A stretch of 64,000 bases of DNA from an uncultured Butyricicoccus sp. (lineage in GTDB: Bacteria; Bacillota; Clostridia; Oscillospirales; Butyricicoccaceae). This document shows, piece after piece, positions 40,534 to 49,388 of this stretch. The stretch lies in contig CAKTAV010000002.1 in NCBI GenBank assembly GCA_934532985.1, positions 213,826-277,825 on the forward strand, written 5' to 3'. The notes under the pieces are model-generated. The model was not told the origin of the DNA. It did not search any database and was given only the letters and a program-made list of their open reading frames with translations. The translations under genes and the position numbers were made by a program. Every line of letters begins with the position of its first letter. The stretch's first letter is position 1.

Positions 40534-41133
40534 ATGAGCCGGAAAGACTCCCGCAACACCAAGGGACGTATTGTCAACGCCGCTTGGGAGCTATTTTATG
40601 AGCAGGGATATGATGACACCACCATCGACGATATTGTCGAGCGTTCTGAAACCTCAAAGGGATCATTTTATCATTATTTTGCCAGTAAGGACGCCCTGTT
40701 ATCTACACTATCCGAACTATTTGACAATAAATACGAAGAGCTGAAACCATCCATCGACCCCAATGCCGGTTGTCTGGATACCCTGCTCTATCTCAATCGG
40801 GAGCTATTTATGATGATCGAAAACAGCGTACCGATTGATTTGTTGACGCAACTGTTTTCTTCTCAGCTGGTTACCACCGGTGAGCGTCATCTGCTGGATC
40901 AAAGCCGCGGATATTATCGCCTGCTGCGCAAGCTGATTATCAGCGGACAAAATCGCGGTGAAATCCGCCGCGATCTCTCCGTCAACGAAATTGTCAAGGC
41001 CTATGCCGTTTGTGAGCGTGGTATTATGTATGATTGGTGCATCTGCAACGGCAATTATTCGCTGTATCAGTATTCCAGTACAGTGCTTCCTATCTTTCTT
41101 CGTGCATTTTGCACGCAGGAAAGTGGAAACTGA
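40534..41133 (+). CDS. TetR family transcriptional regulator
   Basis: A repressor of about 199 residues. The N-terminal helix-turn-helix is clear: TKGRIVNAAWELFYEQGYDDT, IDDIVERSETSKGSFYHYFASK. The C-terminal ligand domain shows no recognisable family. The start is uncertain because no good ribosome binding site precedes 40534; the frame is open to 40462. It is divergent from nudC and lies upstream of a putP-like gene, which could be its target. Confidence 0.85.
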   Translation: MSRKDSRNTKGRIVNAAWELFYEQGYDDTTIDDIVERSETSKGSFYHYFASKDALLSTLSELFDNKYEELKPSIDPNAGCLDTLLYLNRELFMMIENSVPIDLLTQLFSSQLVTTGERHLLDQSRGYYRLLRKLIISGQNRGEIRRDLSVNEIVKAYAVCERGIMYDWCICNGNYSLYQYSSTVLPIFLRAFCTQESGN

Positions 41134-41311
41134 TTTCATGTTATTTTGCATCACAAACCCATAATTTTTTATCCTGTTGTTGCATTTTCCGATTGCATTG
41201 CAAAGAAAAGTATGAACTGCATTCTAGTATTGAGTTCATATTTTAGTCGAACGAAGATTGTAGTAAAATAGCTCTTGCATTTATGAATAAACTGTTAAAG
41301 GAGTTTTCTTG

Positions 41312-42835
41312 ATGTCTCAAGTCACTATTATCTTCACGATTATCCTTTATCTTGTGTTTATGCTGCTGGTAGGATTTTATTTCTCCCGCCGCAACAAGAC
41401 AACGGATGATTTTTATCTGGGTGGACGAAAGCTCGGCCCGTTTGTCGTCGCGATGAGCGCCGAAGCGTCTGACATGAGTTCCTATCTGCTGATGGGTCTG
41501 CCGGGTCTGGCATATCTAAGTGGTGTATGTGATGTCGGCTGGACGGCAATTGGCCTCGCTGTTGGCACCTATCTCAACTGGCTGTTTATTGCCCGCCGTC
41601 TGCGTGTGTATACGCATGCATCCGGTTCTATCACGCTTCCGGCCTTTTTCTCGGATCGTTTCGGCGACAGCAAAAACATTTTGTCCGCTGTTTCCGCCAT
41701 CATCATTATTATCTTTTTCATTCCATACACGGCATCTGGCTTTGCTGCCTGCGGCAAGCTGTTCCACTCGCTGTTTGGGTATGATTACATCACAACAATG
41801 ATTGTCTGTGCGATCATTATCATTCTGTATTGTGCGATGGGTGGATTTAGCGCCGCAAGTACCACGGACTTAATTCAGAGCATTATTATGTCGGTCGCAT
41901 TGCTTTCTGTCATCGCATTTGGCATTTATCAGGCCGGAGGTATGGACAATGTTATCGAAAATGCGAAAGGGCTGCCGGGTTATCTGAGTTTTACGAAGTC
42001 CTATGACGTCGATACCAATTCTGCTAACCCGTCCTCCTTACTAACTATTGTTTCGACGCTGGCATGGGGCCTTGGTTATTTTGGCATGCCGCATATCCTG
42101 CTGCGCTTTATGGCAATTGAGGACGAAAACAAGCTGAAGCTGTCCCGCCGCATTGCCACCATTTGGGTTGTCATTGCTATGGCAATCGCAATTCTGATTG
42201 GTATTATTGGCAACGGTCTGGCTCATTTCGGCGTTCTCGATACGCTGGTTGGTTCGGACAGTGAAACCATTATTATTCAGATTTCTGCACTGATCAGTAC
42301 CTATGGCTTCTTGCCGTCTATCCTGACGGGCATTGTTCTGGCTGGTATTCTGGCTTCCACCATGTCCACCGCAGACTCGCAGCTTCTGGCAGCCGCCTCC
42401 AGTGTATCGGAGAACCTGTTCCAGGATCTGCTCCACATCAAGCTGAACATCAAACAGCGTCTGATCGTAGCTCGTGCTACGCTGGTCATTATCGCAATTA
42501 TCGCTATGTTCCTCGCGCGTGATCCGAGCAGCTCGATCTTCAAGATCGTTTCGTTTGCATGGGCTGGCTTTGGCGCAACCTTTGGTCCGGTCGTTCTTCT
42601 GGCTCTGTTCTGGAGACGTGCCAACAAATATGGTGCGCTGACCGGTATGATCGTCGGCGGCGTTATGGTCTTTGTTTGGAAGTTTGGCATCGCTTCTTTG
42701 GGCGGCGTGTTCGCCATCTATGAGCTTCTGCCGGCGTTCCTGATTGCTCTGACAGTCAATGTGATTGTCAGCTTGGCAACTCCGGCACCGTCAAAGGAAG
42801 TTACGGATCTGTTTGATTCGGTGAAGACAAAGTAA
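41312..42835 (+). CDS. putP: sodium/proline symporter
   Basis: A 507-residue sodium:solute symporter with about 13 hydrophobic segments. Typical PutP segments are DFYLGGRKLGPFVVAMSAEASDMSSYLLMGLPG, quoted in part as the SAEASDMSS core, and GILASTMSTADSQLL, which carries the sodium-site serines. These proteins import proline as nutrient or osmolyte with Na+. AAAGGAG precedes the ATG. It is flanked by a TetR gene and a terminator. Other solutes (for example pantothenate) are less likely. Confidence 0.9.
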   Translation: MSQVTIIFTIILYLVFMLLVGFYFSRRNKTTDDFYLGGRKLGPFVVAMSAEASDMSSYLLMGLPGLAYLSGVCDVGWTAIGLAVGTYLNWLFIARRLRVYTHASGSITLPAFFSDRFGDSKNILSAVSAIIIIIFFIPYTASGFAACGKLFHSLFGYDYITTMIVCAIIIILYCAMGGFSAASTTDLIQSIIMSVALLSVIAFGIYQAGGMDNVIENAKGLPGYLSFTKSYDVDTNSANPSSLLTIVSTLAWGLGYFGMPHILLRFMAIEDENKLKLSRRIATIWVVIAMAIAILIGIIGNGLAHFGVLDTLVGSDSETIIIQISALISTYGFLPSILTGIVLAGILASTMSTADSQLLAAASSVSENLFQDLLHIKLNIKQRLIVARATLVIIAIIAMFLARDPSSSIFKIVSFAWAGFGATFGPVVLLALFWRRANKYGALTGMIVGGVMVFVWKFGIASLGGVFAIYELLPAFLIALTVNVIVSLATPAPSKEVTDLFDSVKTK

Positions 42836-42849
42836 ATACATAACTTATA

Positions 42850-42888
42850 AACTGCTGTACTGGCGAGAGCTGGTATAGCAGTTTTTTT
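42850..42888 (+). terminator. intrinsic terminator after putP
   Basis: AACTGCT pairs with AGCAGTT (42850-42882), with additional inner pairing, followed by a T7 run. Confidence 0.82.
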
Positions 42889-42910
42889 AATCGCAATCAT
42901 TCTCAATGGT

Positions 42911-42944
42911 ACAAAAAAGAGCTGTGAAGAACACTTCACAGCTC
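42911..42944 (-). terminator. intrinsic terminator after the VanZ-like gene
   Basis: On the minus strand an 11-bp stem GAGCTGTGAAG/CTTCACAGCTC (42919-42944) is followed by TTTTTTGT (42911-42918). It lies just after the stop of the VanZ-like gene. Confidence 0.87.
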
Positions 42945-42948
42945 CTAT

Positions 42949-43419
42949 TTATTCTGTTTTCCAAGGCCTTCCCGCAAGCCAAATTCCTACAACCGCTCCG
43001 ATTGTATTAAACAGAATGTCATTGATGTCTGCCCAACCTCGCGCTGTAAGATATTGCACTAACTCACACACAACCGAAAGCTCTGCACTCAGACAAATAA
43101 TTTTTTTGATTTGTTGTGGTTTCCATCGTCTTGCCATCCACCCAAGTGGAATATATAACAGTAAATTCAACAAATGTCCTGCCCATATGCCGGCATTCGG
43201 CAAAAGCTTTAAATGGAGACGAATATTTTCATCATAGCCCGGCGCACGACGAAGTAGTGTAATATACAAAATTAAAAATACACTATATGCCACCGGAAAC
43301 CAATTCTTTTTTCTCCTACCCCACCACGCTATGCCCGCAAGGAGCAGTAACAGAAAAGCTTCTGTTACTGTTACATTGGCACTTGTGCTGTAAAAAAGTT
43401 GATGTAGTAGTTCCCTCAA
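42949..43419 (-). CDS. VanZ-like family membrane protein
   Basis: A 156-residue integral membrane protein with four to five hydrophobic segments. It shows the VanZ-like features RLHLKLLPNAGIWAGHLLNLLLYIPLGW and the late AELSVVCELVQYLTARGWADINDILFNTIGAVVG. VanZ itself gives low-level teicoplanin resistance, but most homologues are of unknown function. The start is a TTG at 43419 with GAGGATA upstream. It is the last gene before the polysaccharide locus and is not obviously part of it. Confidence 0.83.
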   Translation of the reverse strand: MRELLHQLFYSTSANVTVTEAFLLLLLAGIAWWGRRKKNWFPVAYSVFLILYITLLRRAPGYDENIRLHLKLLPNAGIWAGHLLNLLLYIPLGWMARRWKPQQIKKIICLSAELSVVCELVQYLTARGWADINDILFNTIGAVVGIWLAGRPWKTE

Positions 43420-43508
43420 ATAGAATATCCTCGTTCTTTATGGATTGCGATATCATTATAATCCATATTGTTAGAGAGTACAATGATTATTCGACTAACT
43501 CTATCGGG

Positions 43509-44402
43509 TTAGACAGTAGTAACAACCGTGTTAGTCAACATCTTGCCACGCTCTTTCATGTAGCAGCCGTAGATGTAAAGGATGTAGTCGCCGGTGATGA
43601 CATTGCCCTTTTCATCCGCACACAGGCAGCGGTCGGCATCGCCGTCATAAGCGAAGCCCACGTCCAAGCCCTTTTCCACCACGAACTTCTGCAAACCCTC
43701 AATGTGGGTGGAACCCGCGTTGTTATTGATGTTCAGTCCGTTGGGCTGGTTGTTGATGACATAGGTATCTGCGCCCAGTGCATCGAACACGCTCTTGGCG
43801 ATGTTCCAGCTGGCACCGTTGGCGCAGTCCAGACCGACCTTAACACCCTTGAAGGAGTAAATCCCCAGAGAGATCAAGTAGCCCATATAGCGGTTGCGGC
43901 CAGACACATAGTCCACCGTGCAGCCGATGTGCTCCCGGTGCGCAAAGGGCAGTTCCGGCCAATCCTTGTCGAACACATGCAGCTTGCCGTCAATGTAATC
44001 TTCGACCAGCAGCAGGGTCTCTTCCGGCATCTTCTCACCATAGCAGTCGATCAGCTTGATGCCGTTATCGTAGTAGGGATTGTGGCTGGCAGAGATCATG
44101 ATACCGCAGTCGAAGTCATCCACGCGGGCGATATAAGCCACGGAAGGGGTGGTAGTGACATGGAGCAGGTAGGCATCTGCACCGGAAGCGGTCAGACCTG
44201 CGACCAGGCTGTACTCGAACATATAGGAGCTGCGGCGGGTGTCCTTGCCAATGACGATGCGTGCAGGCTCGTTGTTGCCGTTGCGCTCACGCAAAGCGTT
44301 ATAGTACCAGCCCAGAAAACGACCAACCTTGTAGGCGTGGTCAGCGGTCAGCGTGATCCCAGCTTCGCCACGGAAGCCATCGGTTCCAAAATACTTTCCC
44401 AT
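43509..44402 (-). pseudogene. 3'-truncated phosphoglucosamine mutase/phosphomannomutase
   Basis: The 297-residue product covers the first two thirds of a GlmM-like phosphohexomutase (normally about 445 residues). Present are YFGTDGFRGEAG, the catalytic serine in MISASHNPYYDNG, and the metal loop FAYDGDADRCLC. The frame ends just after MLTNTVVTTV, where intact proteins continue with a MSN-type segment; domains 3-4, including the sugar- and phosphate-binding ends, are missing. Beyond the stop the sequence is AT-rich and carries CTAAC/GTTAG inverted copies (about 43493-43541). It was likely cut by recombination; the functional glmM would be elsewhere. Its G+C content is higher than the adjoining polysaccharide genes. 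Confidence 0.8.
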
Positions 44403-44513
44403 TATAGCTTTTCCTCATCCAAAGAGTGAATTGACGAATAGAAATGTGCCTTTAGCCGGATTATAATCCGTTGCCTGCTGCTCACCACGGAGAGGTAGCA
44501 CACTTGAGCAACA

Positions 44514-44535
44514 CAGCCATGCTTCAGCATGGCTG
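44514..44535. repeat. 9-bp hairpin in the gap between glmM-like fragment and Fe-S gene
   Basis: CAGCCATGC, loop TTCA, GCATGGCTG: a perfect stem in the 174-bp gap 44403-44576. No long T run follows in the minus direction, so it is not a clear terminator. It may be an RNA processing or attenuation structure. Confidence 0.5.
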
Positions 44536-44576
44536 CATGTGCTAAATTACAATGTAAATCTTATAAACAGGGTCAT

Positions 44577-45680
44577 TCACTTTTTTCCCCATAAATTCAT
44601 GGTAATTAATGCACTTTTTATATTTTGCTTCATACAGTCTTTTGGATATGCCCGCATTACCGCAGACTTGAACTTCTTCCCCTTACGCATATCCTCAAAA
44701 AATCTCTTTCGTTCCCTTGGTGCATTAGAAGGGTGTTGCAACTGTTTATTCTGATTGACTGATTCTTCCTTCTGGACATTAAAAAAATTAAAGTCCATCA
44801 AGTCTAACAGTTCTTGTCCCTTCTTTGTCTGACACAATACTAAAGAAACACCCTTGGGAAGCTCGGATGTCATTTCAGTTCCCCACGAATCGCCGATTGT
44901 CAAATCACCTGCGCGCGCCACTTGAGCATATTGACAAGTATAGCAATTTTCGGTATAACAAAGTCCCTTTAAAAACGCCATAGTATACCTATCCTGCACG
45001 CCTTTAGGTACAATACCCAGCGGCTGAGTTTCAATCGCAAATTTGTCTGAACTTCTAAAATAAATTGCTTTCATTTTAGAGAGAGCGTATCCATACTCAT
45101 CGACTGCTTTCTGCAACAACTTGACAGATGGAGAGCCATGACAAATAAGATCAATTGTATAGAGATTGGCATTGTCATTAACATAATTTCTTAAAGAGGC
45201 CACTTGGCACGGCAAACCAATAAAAAGGACTTTTTTTCCAGTTTTCAGTCTGCTCTTTATTGACTTATAGATGCCAACAGGATTGCTTTTAACATATTTC
45301 GATCCAATAAATTCAGCTATGCGCAATTCATCGTCAAACAGTTCAAACTTAAATTCTCCGCTCTCAAATTTACATGCTGCTACAGAACCGCCACTACGCA
45401 ACACAGCCCGCATAACTTCCTGTCCAAATCCGCCTGACGAACTCGTACTACGGGTCTGTTCATTACCCCATCCTTGAAGCCATTTTTTAGGTTCTTTGAG
45501 TATTGGCGGGTTATTATTCTGACAGATTTTATGGCAAGCATTGCAGTTTATACACAAGCTCAAATCTATAATAGCATTCATATGCTCCATATCATCAACA
45601 ACAGAAATTGCTCGCCTTGGGCAGATGTCCACACAGGCCATACAGCCTGCGCACATATTGACATCACAAACAGTATTCAT
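44577..45680 (-). CDS. Fe-S protein, coenzyme F420 hydrogenase/dehydrogenase beta-subunit-like
   Basis: A 367-residue protein with two N-terminal 4Fe-4S ferredoxin motifs (CAGCMACVDICP and CINCNACHKICQ) and the F420 dehydrogenase/hydrogenase beta-subunit C-terminal domain (SGGFGQEVMRAVL; VLFIGLPCQVASLRNYV; GDLTIGDSWG). Such proteins often sit beside polysaccharide pyruvyltransferases in capsule loci of gut bacteria, as here; their reaction is not established. F420 itself is not expected in Clostridia, so a flavin or other partner is more likely. The ATG at 45680 overlaps the stop of the upstream GT2 gene. Confidence 0.85.
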   Translation of the reverse strand: MNTVCDVNMCAGCMACVDICPRRAISVVDDMEHMNAIIDLSLCINCNACHKICQNNNPPILKEPKKWLQGWGNEQTRSTSSSGGFGQEVMRAVLRSGGSVAACKFESGEFKFELFDDELRIAEFIGSKYVKSNPVGIYKSIKSRLKTGKKVLFIGLPCQVASLRNYVNDNANLYTIDLICHGSPSVKLLQKAVDEYGYALSKMKAIYFRSSDKFAIETQPLGIVPKGVQDRYTMAFLKGLCYTENCYTCQYAQVARAGDLTIGDSWGTEMTSELPKGVSLVLCQTKKGQELLDLMDFNFFNVQKEESVNQNKQLQHPSNAPRERKRFFEDMRKGKKFKSAVMRAYPKDCMKQNIKSALITMNLWGKK

Positions 45681-46069
45681 GCGCACACCCCCACAAATTG
45701 TACTGTGTTTGGTGTGTACATGGGCATGAGTATTTTAGAACCTGTTACAAGAGTCAAAAAGTAGGAAACATAATCCGAATCGACCCAATCATCACCATCT
45801 ACAAACATGACATACTCGCCCGTTGCGCACTGTAATCCTGCATTTCTCGCAGCCGAAACGCCTTTATTTTGTTGATGGATGACGTGTACTCTCTGATCTT
45901 CTATTGCAATTCGGTCAATAATTTCGGGGCTTTGATCCGGCGAGCCGTCATCCACAAGAATAATTTCAATATCCTTGTGTGATTGATTCATCAGAGACTT
46001 TACGCATTTTTCAATGAACTTCTCAACATTATACACTGGTACGATTATAGACACCAAATCTTCATGCAT
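45677..46069 (-). CDS. short family 2 glycosyltransferase (N-terminal domain only)
   Basis: A 130-residue product with the GT-A nucleotide-sugar domain: VSIIVPVYNVEKFIEKC, DIEIILVDDGSPDQS and the metal-binding FVDGDDWVDSDYV. Normal members of this group have 300 or more residues; here the acceptor-binding half is missing and the chain ends LMPMYTPNTVQFVGVCA. The next gene starts exactly at its stop, so the shortening may be old and stable. It could be non-functional or act with another transferase. Confidence 0.75.
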   Translation of the reverse strand: MHEDLVSIIVPVYNVEKFIEKCVKSLMNQSHKDIEIILVDDGSPDQSPEIIDRIAIEDQRVHVIHQQNKGVSAARNAGLQCATGEYVMFVDGDDWVDSDYVSYFLTLVTGSKILMPMYTPNTVQFVGVCA

Positions 46070-47489
46070 TATCTTTTCTCCCTGCTATTTTTTTCGCTAT
46101 TTGCCTTACTATTGGAATCCACGTCTTAGCATACAACCAAACCGCTAACAACAGAATTATACTTTGAATTATTACGCCAAAATAGTTATCTAAAAACAAA
46201 CTTATTGATGATAGGATCAGTAAAACACTTCCACCAATAAATTCTTTATTTTTGATGTCGTATTTTATATATTTCTTTGTATGAATCAATCTAAATGCAA
46301 ACACTGCAATGTAACTAATACAAGTCGCAAATGCAGCTCCATACACATGAATAATTGGTATTAGGAGAAAATTTAATACTATATTTAGCACCGCTCCAAA
46401 TGTTGCGGAAAATAAATATCCAAAACTATCTTTATGAACTGTATAACTTGTCGCCATAAATGTTGCTAATGTAAGATATGCGCTTCCAATAATTAAAAAC
46501 GGTGTATATTCCCATGCAGAATAATAATCCATGCCAACATATAATCTAAGAAATGGTTTAACGATAGTCAGCAATGCTATACTAAGAAGCATAACAATGG
46601 AAATCAACCGATTAAAAACTATATTATTATACTCATTTTCATCCTCAGCTCCGTCTTCACGGATTGCAGAATAACTCCACGCCTGGTTGAAAATTCCAGT
46701 CATTGTTGATACCAATGATGGAAGTTTATATGATACCGCATATATTCCATTTGCTGCAACACCAATTATTGATGTAACCATTACTCTATCCGATGAATTC
46801 ATAATCCACCACATAAATGTATTGGGAATTAAAACGACAGAATAAGCCGCCATCGCTTTTGTCAGTTTAATGTCAAATTTATAATTCCTTATTACTTCTC
46901 TTACATTTCCCGCAATAAATGCAAAAATAATTGTGATGATATTTGAAATAATATAAGCAAGAAAATACCCCTTAATTCCCTTGTGCAATACTGCTAGAAA
47001 TAGAATATTAAACAATGCAATTGTCATCGTTTGGAGTACGCTACCTACAGAATAAAATGCTATATTTTCTTTACCCCTTAAATAGCATAGGAATAATTGG
47101 CTTCCAGCCAAAGTCACAGTATAAAAGTAAATATAAGTGGAATATGGAGCAACCTCTGAAAACAAGGAAGAAGCTGGTATAACCAAAATACCAAAAAGAA
47201 TCGCACCAACAAATACCGTCAACCCGGTACTCATTATTTTCTTGTAATTTGCGCCTTTATCAAGTGCAAACCGCATGACCGCTTCATTTATATTCAGAAT
47301 TAGAATTGGAGCTAAAACAGTGCATAGAGTGTTAACTAAATCAACAACACCATACTCAGCAGTAGTGAGAATGTTGGTGTATAATGGAACAAGAAAGAAA
47401 CTAATCAACCTCGATGCTACATTTCCTATCGCAAAAATCGCCGTATTTTTAGCAAGGTATCTCCCTCTACTTTCTGATTGTTTTAACAC
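46062..47489 (-). CDS. polysaccharide flippase (Wzx-like)
   Basis: A 475-residue membrane protein with about 12-14 hydrophobic segments, starting KNTAIFAIGNVASRLISFFLVPLYTNIL as typical for the oligosaccharide flippase family. It should move the undecaprenyl-linked repeat unit to the outer face of the membrane before polymerisation by the Wzy-like protein encoded upstream. Translation starts at a GTG with GGGGGA upstream. The gene is strikingly AT-rich relative to the rest of the window, a sign of acquisition. Confidence 0.88.
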   Translation of the reverse strand: MLKQSESRGRYLAKNTAIFAIGNVASRLISFFLVPLYTNILTTAEYGVVDLVNTLCTVLAPILILNINEAVMRFALDKGANYKKIMSTGLTVFVGAILFGILVIPASSLFSEVAPYSTYIYFYTVTLAGSQLFLCYLRGKENIAFYSVGSVLQTMTIALFNILFLAVLHKGIKGYFLAYIISNIITIIFAFIAGNVREVIRNYKFDIKLTKAMAAYSVVLIPNTFMWWIMNSSDRVMVTSIIGVAANGIYAVSYKLPSLVSTMTGIFNQAWSYSAIREDGAEDENEYNNIVFNRLISIVMLLSIALLTIVKPFLRLYVGMDYYSAWEYTPFLIIGSAYLTLATFMATSYTVHKDSFGYLFSATFGAVLNIVLNFLLIPIIHVYGAAFATCISYIAVFAFRLIHTKKYIKYDIKNKEFIGGSVLLILSSISLFLDNYFGVIIQSIILLLAVWLYAKTWIPIVRQIAKKIAGRKDNA

Positions 47490-47502
47490 GCTCTATCCCC
47501 CA

Positions 47503-48630
47503 TCAAATCTGGCTAATGGCCCTCTTTAAAAAATCAAAGCTCTTTTTTCTTTCCACTGTGAAAATATTCTGCACATTCTTTTCATCAATACTTCTATCAA
47601 TTACCGTCAAATCATCATAAGAGGTGAGTATTCTATTCTCGGTTCTGGTAAGTTTCGTTATACTCTCTATCCGTGTTCCAAACCTGCCAGGCAAGACGCT
47701 TATAAAATCGGTTCCTAAATTTAAAGAAAAGGCAGTTGCATGGAAAGAGTCTGTTAATACACAGGCAGCATCACAAAATAAGCCAAGAAATTCTTCGACA
47801 GACGGCAACATAACGCACTTTCCGCCTTTTCGGTGGTCAGAGCGTCCAAAGCCAATGCGGATGATTTCCCAGTTCTTTTTTTGTGCAAGTTGTTTCGCAT
47901 ATTGATCCATTTGAGGATTAGGGTTCAGCTGGTAAATCAAAATATAAGGTTTTTCTCTTTTCTGTTTTGTTGCGAGTTGTCTCCATTCTTCTGCCTCCAA
48001 CATTAAGGTTGGATCGAGAACAAGTGTCGATTTTATATCCATAGATGCAAGAAGCTCTACCGCGGACTGCTCACGAACAGAAATTGCGCTGTATTTTTCC
48101 AGAAGTCTCTTCGTTTCAGGAATTTCTTCCGTGTCAAGCTGTTCGCGTCCAATACTGGCAGAGAACGCAATCCGAGGCTTTCCAGCCGGAGCAAAATCCA
48201 AAAAGTATGATCGGTCAATGCCCTGATTCCAAATACTGTTCCAAACTTGATCGCTTCCGGTGATGTAAACATCAGCTACAGGAGGATTAGCTTCCAGTTC
48301 TTCAAAGGAGTAATATCTGACCTTTGTTAGTTGAACTTTTTCTTCCAAAAATCTCCACATAGGTGATCTTTGTTTTTCCAGAACACTTTTGAGAATCGAT
48401 ACCGTTGCTTTGCGCGTAAAGTTATTTATCCCCCACAGGGGCTTTAACTTTTGCAAGGTACTACCCTCCAACATTCTTTCTGCACGGCTCTGTGGAAGGT
48501 TGTCGCGTCTCCAGTAATCTACAAACTCCACATCATATCCACACTTTTTTAGAATCTGCTGCGTTGCATAGGTCTGCATTACAGAGCCGTAATTATCAAC
48601 TGTATGTAATGTAATCACACTTGCTTTCAT
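47503..48630 (-). CDS. polysaccharide pyruvyl transferase family protein
   Basis: A 375-residue CsaB/WcaK-type enzyme that adds ketal-linked pyruvate to sugars from phosphoenolpyruvate. It shows VITLHTVDNYGSVMQTYATQ near the start, YITGSDQVWN in the middle and a late VLTDSFHATAFSLNLGTDF, all standard for the family. Pyruvate groups would give the polysaccharide negative charge. The ATG at 48630 has GGAAG upstream. It lies next to the flippase and two genes from the F420-like Fe-S protein, its frequent companion. Confidence 0.88.
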   Translation of the reverse strand: MKASVITLHTVDNYGSVMQTYATQQILKKCGYDVEFVDYWRRDNLPQSRAERMLEGSTLQKLKPLWGINNFTRKATVSILKSVLEKQRSPMWRFLEEKVQLTKVRYYSFEELEANPPVADVYITGSDQVWNSIWNQGIDRSYFLDFAPAGKPRIAFSASIGREQLDTEEIPETKRLLEKYSAISVREQSAVELLASMDIKSTLVLDPTLMLEAEEWRQLATKQKREKPYILIYQLNPNPQMDQYAKQLAQKKNWEIIRIGFGRSDHRKGGKCVMLPSVEEFLGLFCDAACVLTDSFHATAFSLNLGTDFISVLPGRFGTRIESITKLTRTENRILTSYDDLTVIDRSIDEKNVQNIFTVERKKSFDFLKRAISQI

Positions 48631-48666
48631 AAGATTCATCTTCCTTCACAAGAATTTCTATTAAAC

Positions 48667-49388
48667 TCATCCTCCGTTTTTCAAAGCATACTCTATGAAA
48701 GAGTCATAGCCATGAAACAATGGTTTGCCATTCAAAAATGTTTCCAGGGACACTTCATAATTATTAACACATTTCATCTTTCCAATGAATGCATTGTTTT
48801 CTAAGTTTACCCGTTCCTCGAAAAGCCAAAAGAACTCTGCCAATACTTCCTTAGATGGTACTTTTCCATAAACCCGTTCATACTCTCGAACCAATTCAAT
48901 CGCCTCGGAAAGCTGAGCTTTTTGTCTTTTTTCTCTATACTCGTCCAAAGAGCAGATGACTTTTGCAGGGTTACCAGCTATCACGCAATCTGACGGGTAC
49001 CCCCCCCGGTTACTACGCTTCCGGCTCCGATTATCGTGTTATTCCCGATTGTCGTCCCCTTAAGAATCACTGTGTTCATTCCGATAAAGCAATTATCGCC
49101 AATCGTCACTTTTCCGGCACTGCCCAAAACTTCACCATATTTTCCCTTCAAAACGGACCAATCATATCCATGTGTAAGAATTTTCACTCCGATCGTAATT
49201 TGAACATTCTTTCCAATTTCGATAAGCCACGGGCGAGTCAAATCAATCAGTACCGCAGATGGTTTGGAAAACAGTTTCGTTCCTGTCCCAATTCTCATGC
49301 CCTCAGAGCGCAGATAGTCCAGCCAGCTTTCTGGTGATCTTTTGCTCCATATTCTTTTAATTGTATGTAAGCAATTGCCGATGTTCAT
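48667..49388 (-). pseudogene. acyltransferase (LbetaH/WbbJ-like) frameshifted at a G8 tract
   Basis: Two frames together encode one left-handed beta-helix acetyltransferase. The first part (49388 to 48981) has the hexapeptide repeats (IGDNCFIGMNTVILKGTTIG, GAGSVV); it then runs off frame after VTGG at a run of eight G. The rest is in the next frame (VIAGNPAKVICSLDEYREKR onward). One extra G would restore a single 240-residue protein and recreate the family phrase VVTGG-x-YPSD-x-VIAGNPAKV. The enzyme would O-acetylate a sugar of the polysaccharide. The tract suggests a reversible off state rather than decay, although a sequencing indel is possible. Confidence 0.82.
49000..49007. repeat. homopolymer tract C8/G8 at acyltransferase frameshift
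   Basis: Eight C on the plus strand (eight G in the coding strand) exactly where the two acyltransferase frames part. Nine or six G would be in frame. Such tracts are hot spots of polymerase slippage. Confidence 0.9.

Noticed and set aside
43287..44429. Plus-strand open frame of 380 codons opposite the glmM-like fragment
   Set aside because: Shadow of the mutase codons; no ribosome binding site; the minus strand has clear GlmM motifs.
44457..44468. GGATTATAATCC palindrome as a promoter -10 for the glmM-like fragment
   Set aside because: TATAAT is present, but no acceptable -35 box was found at 16-18 bp on the minus strand; I do not call a promoter.
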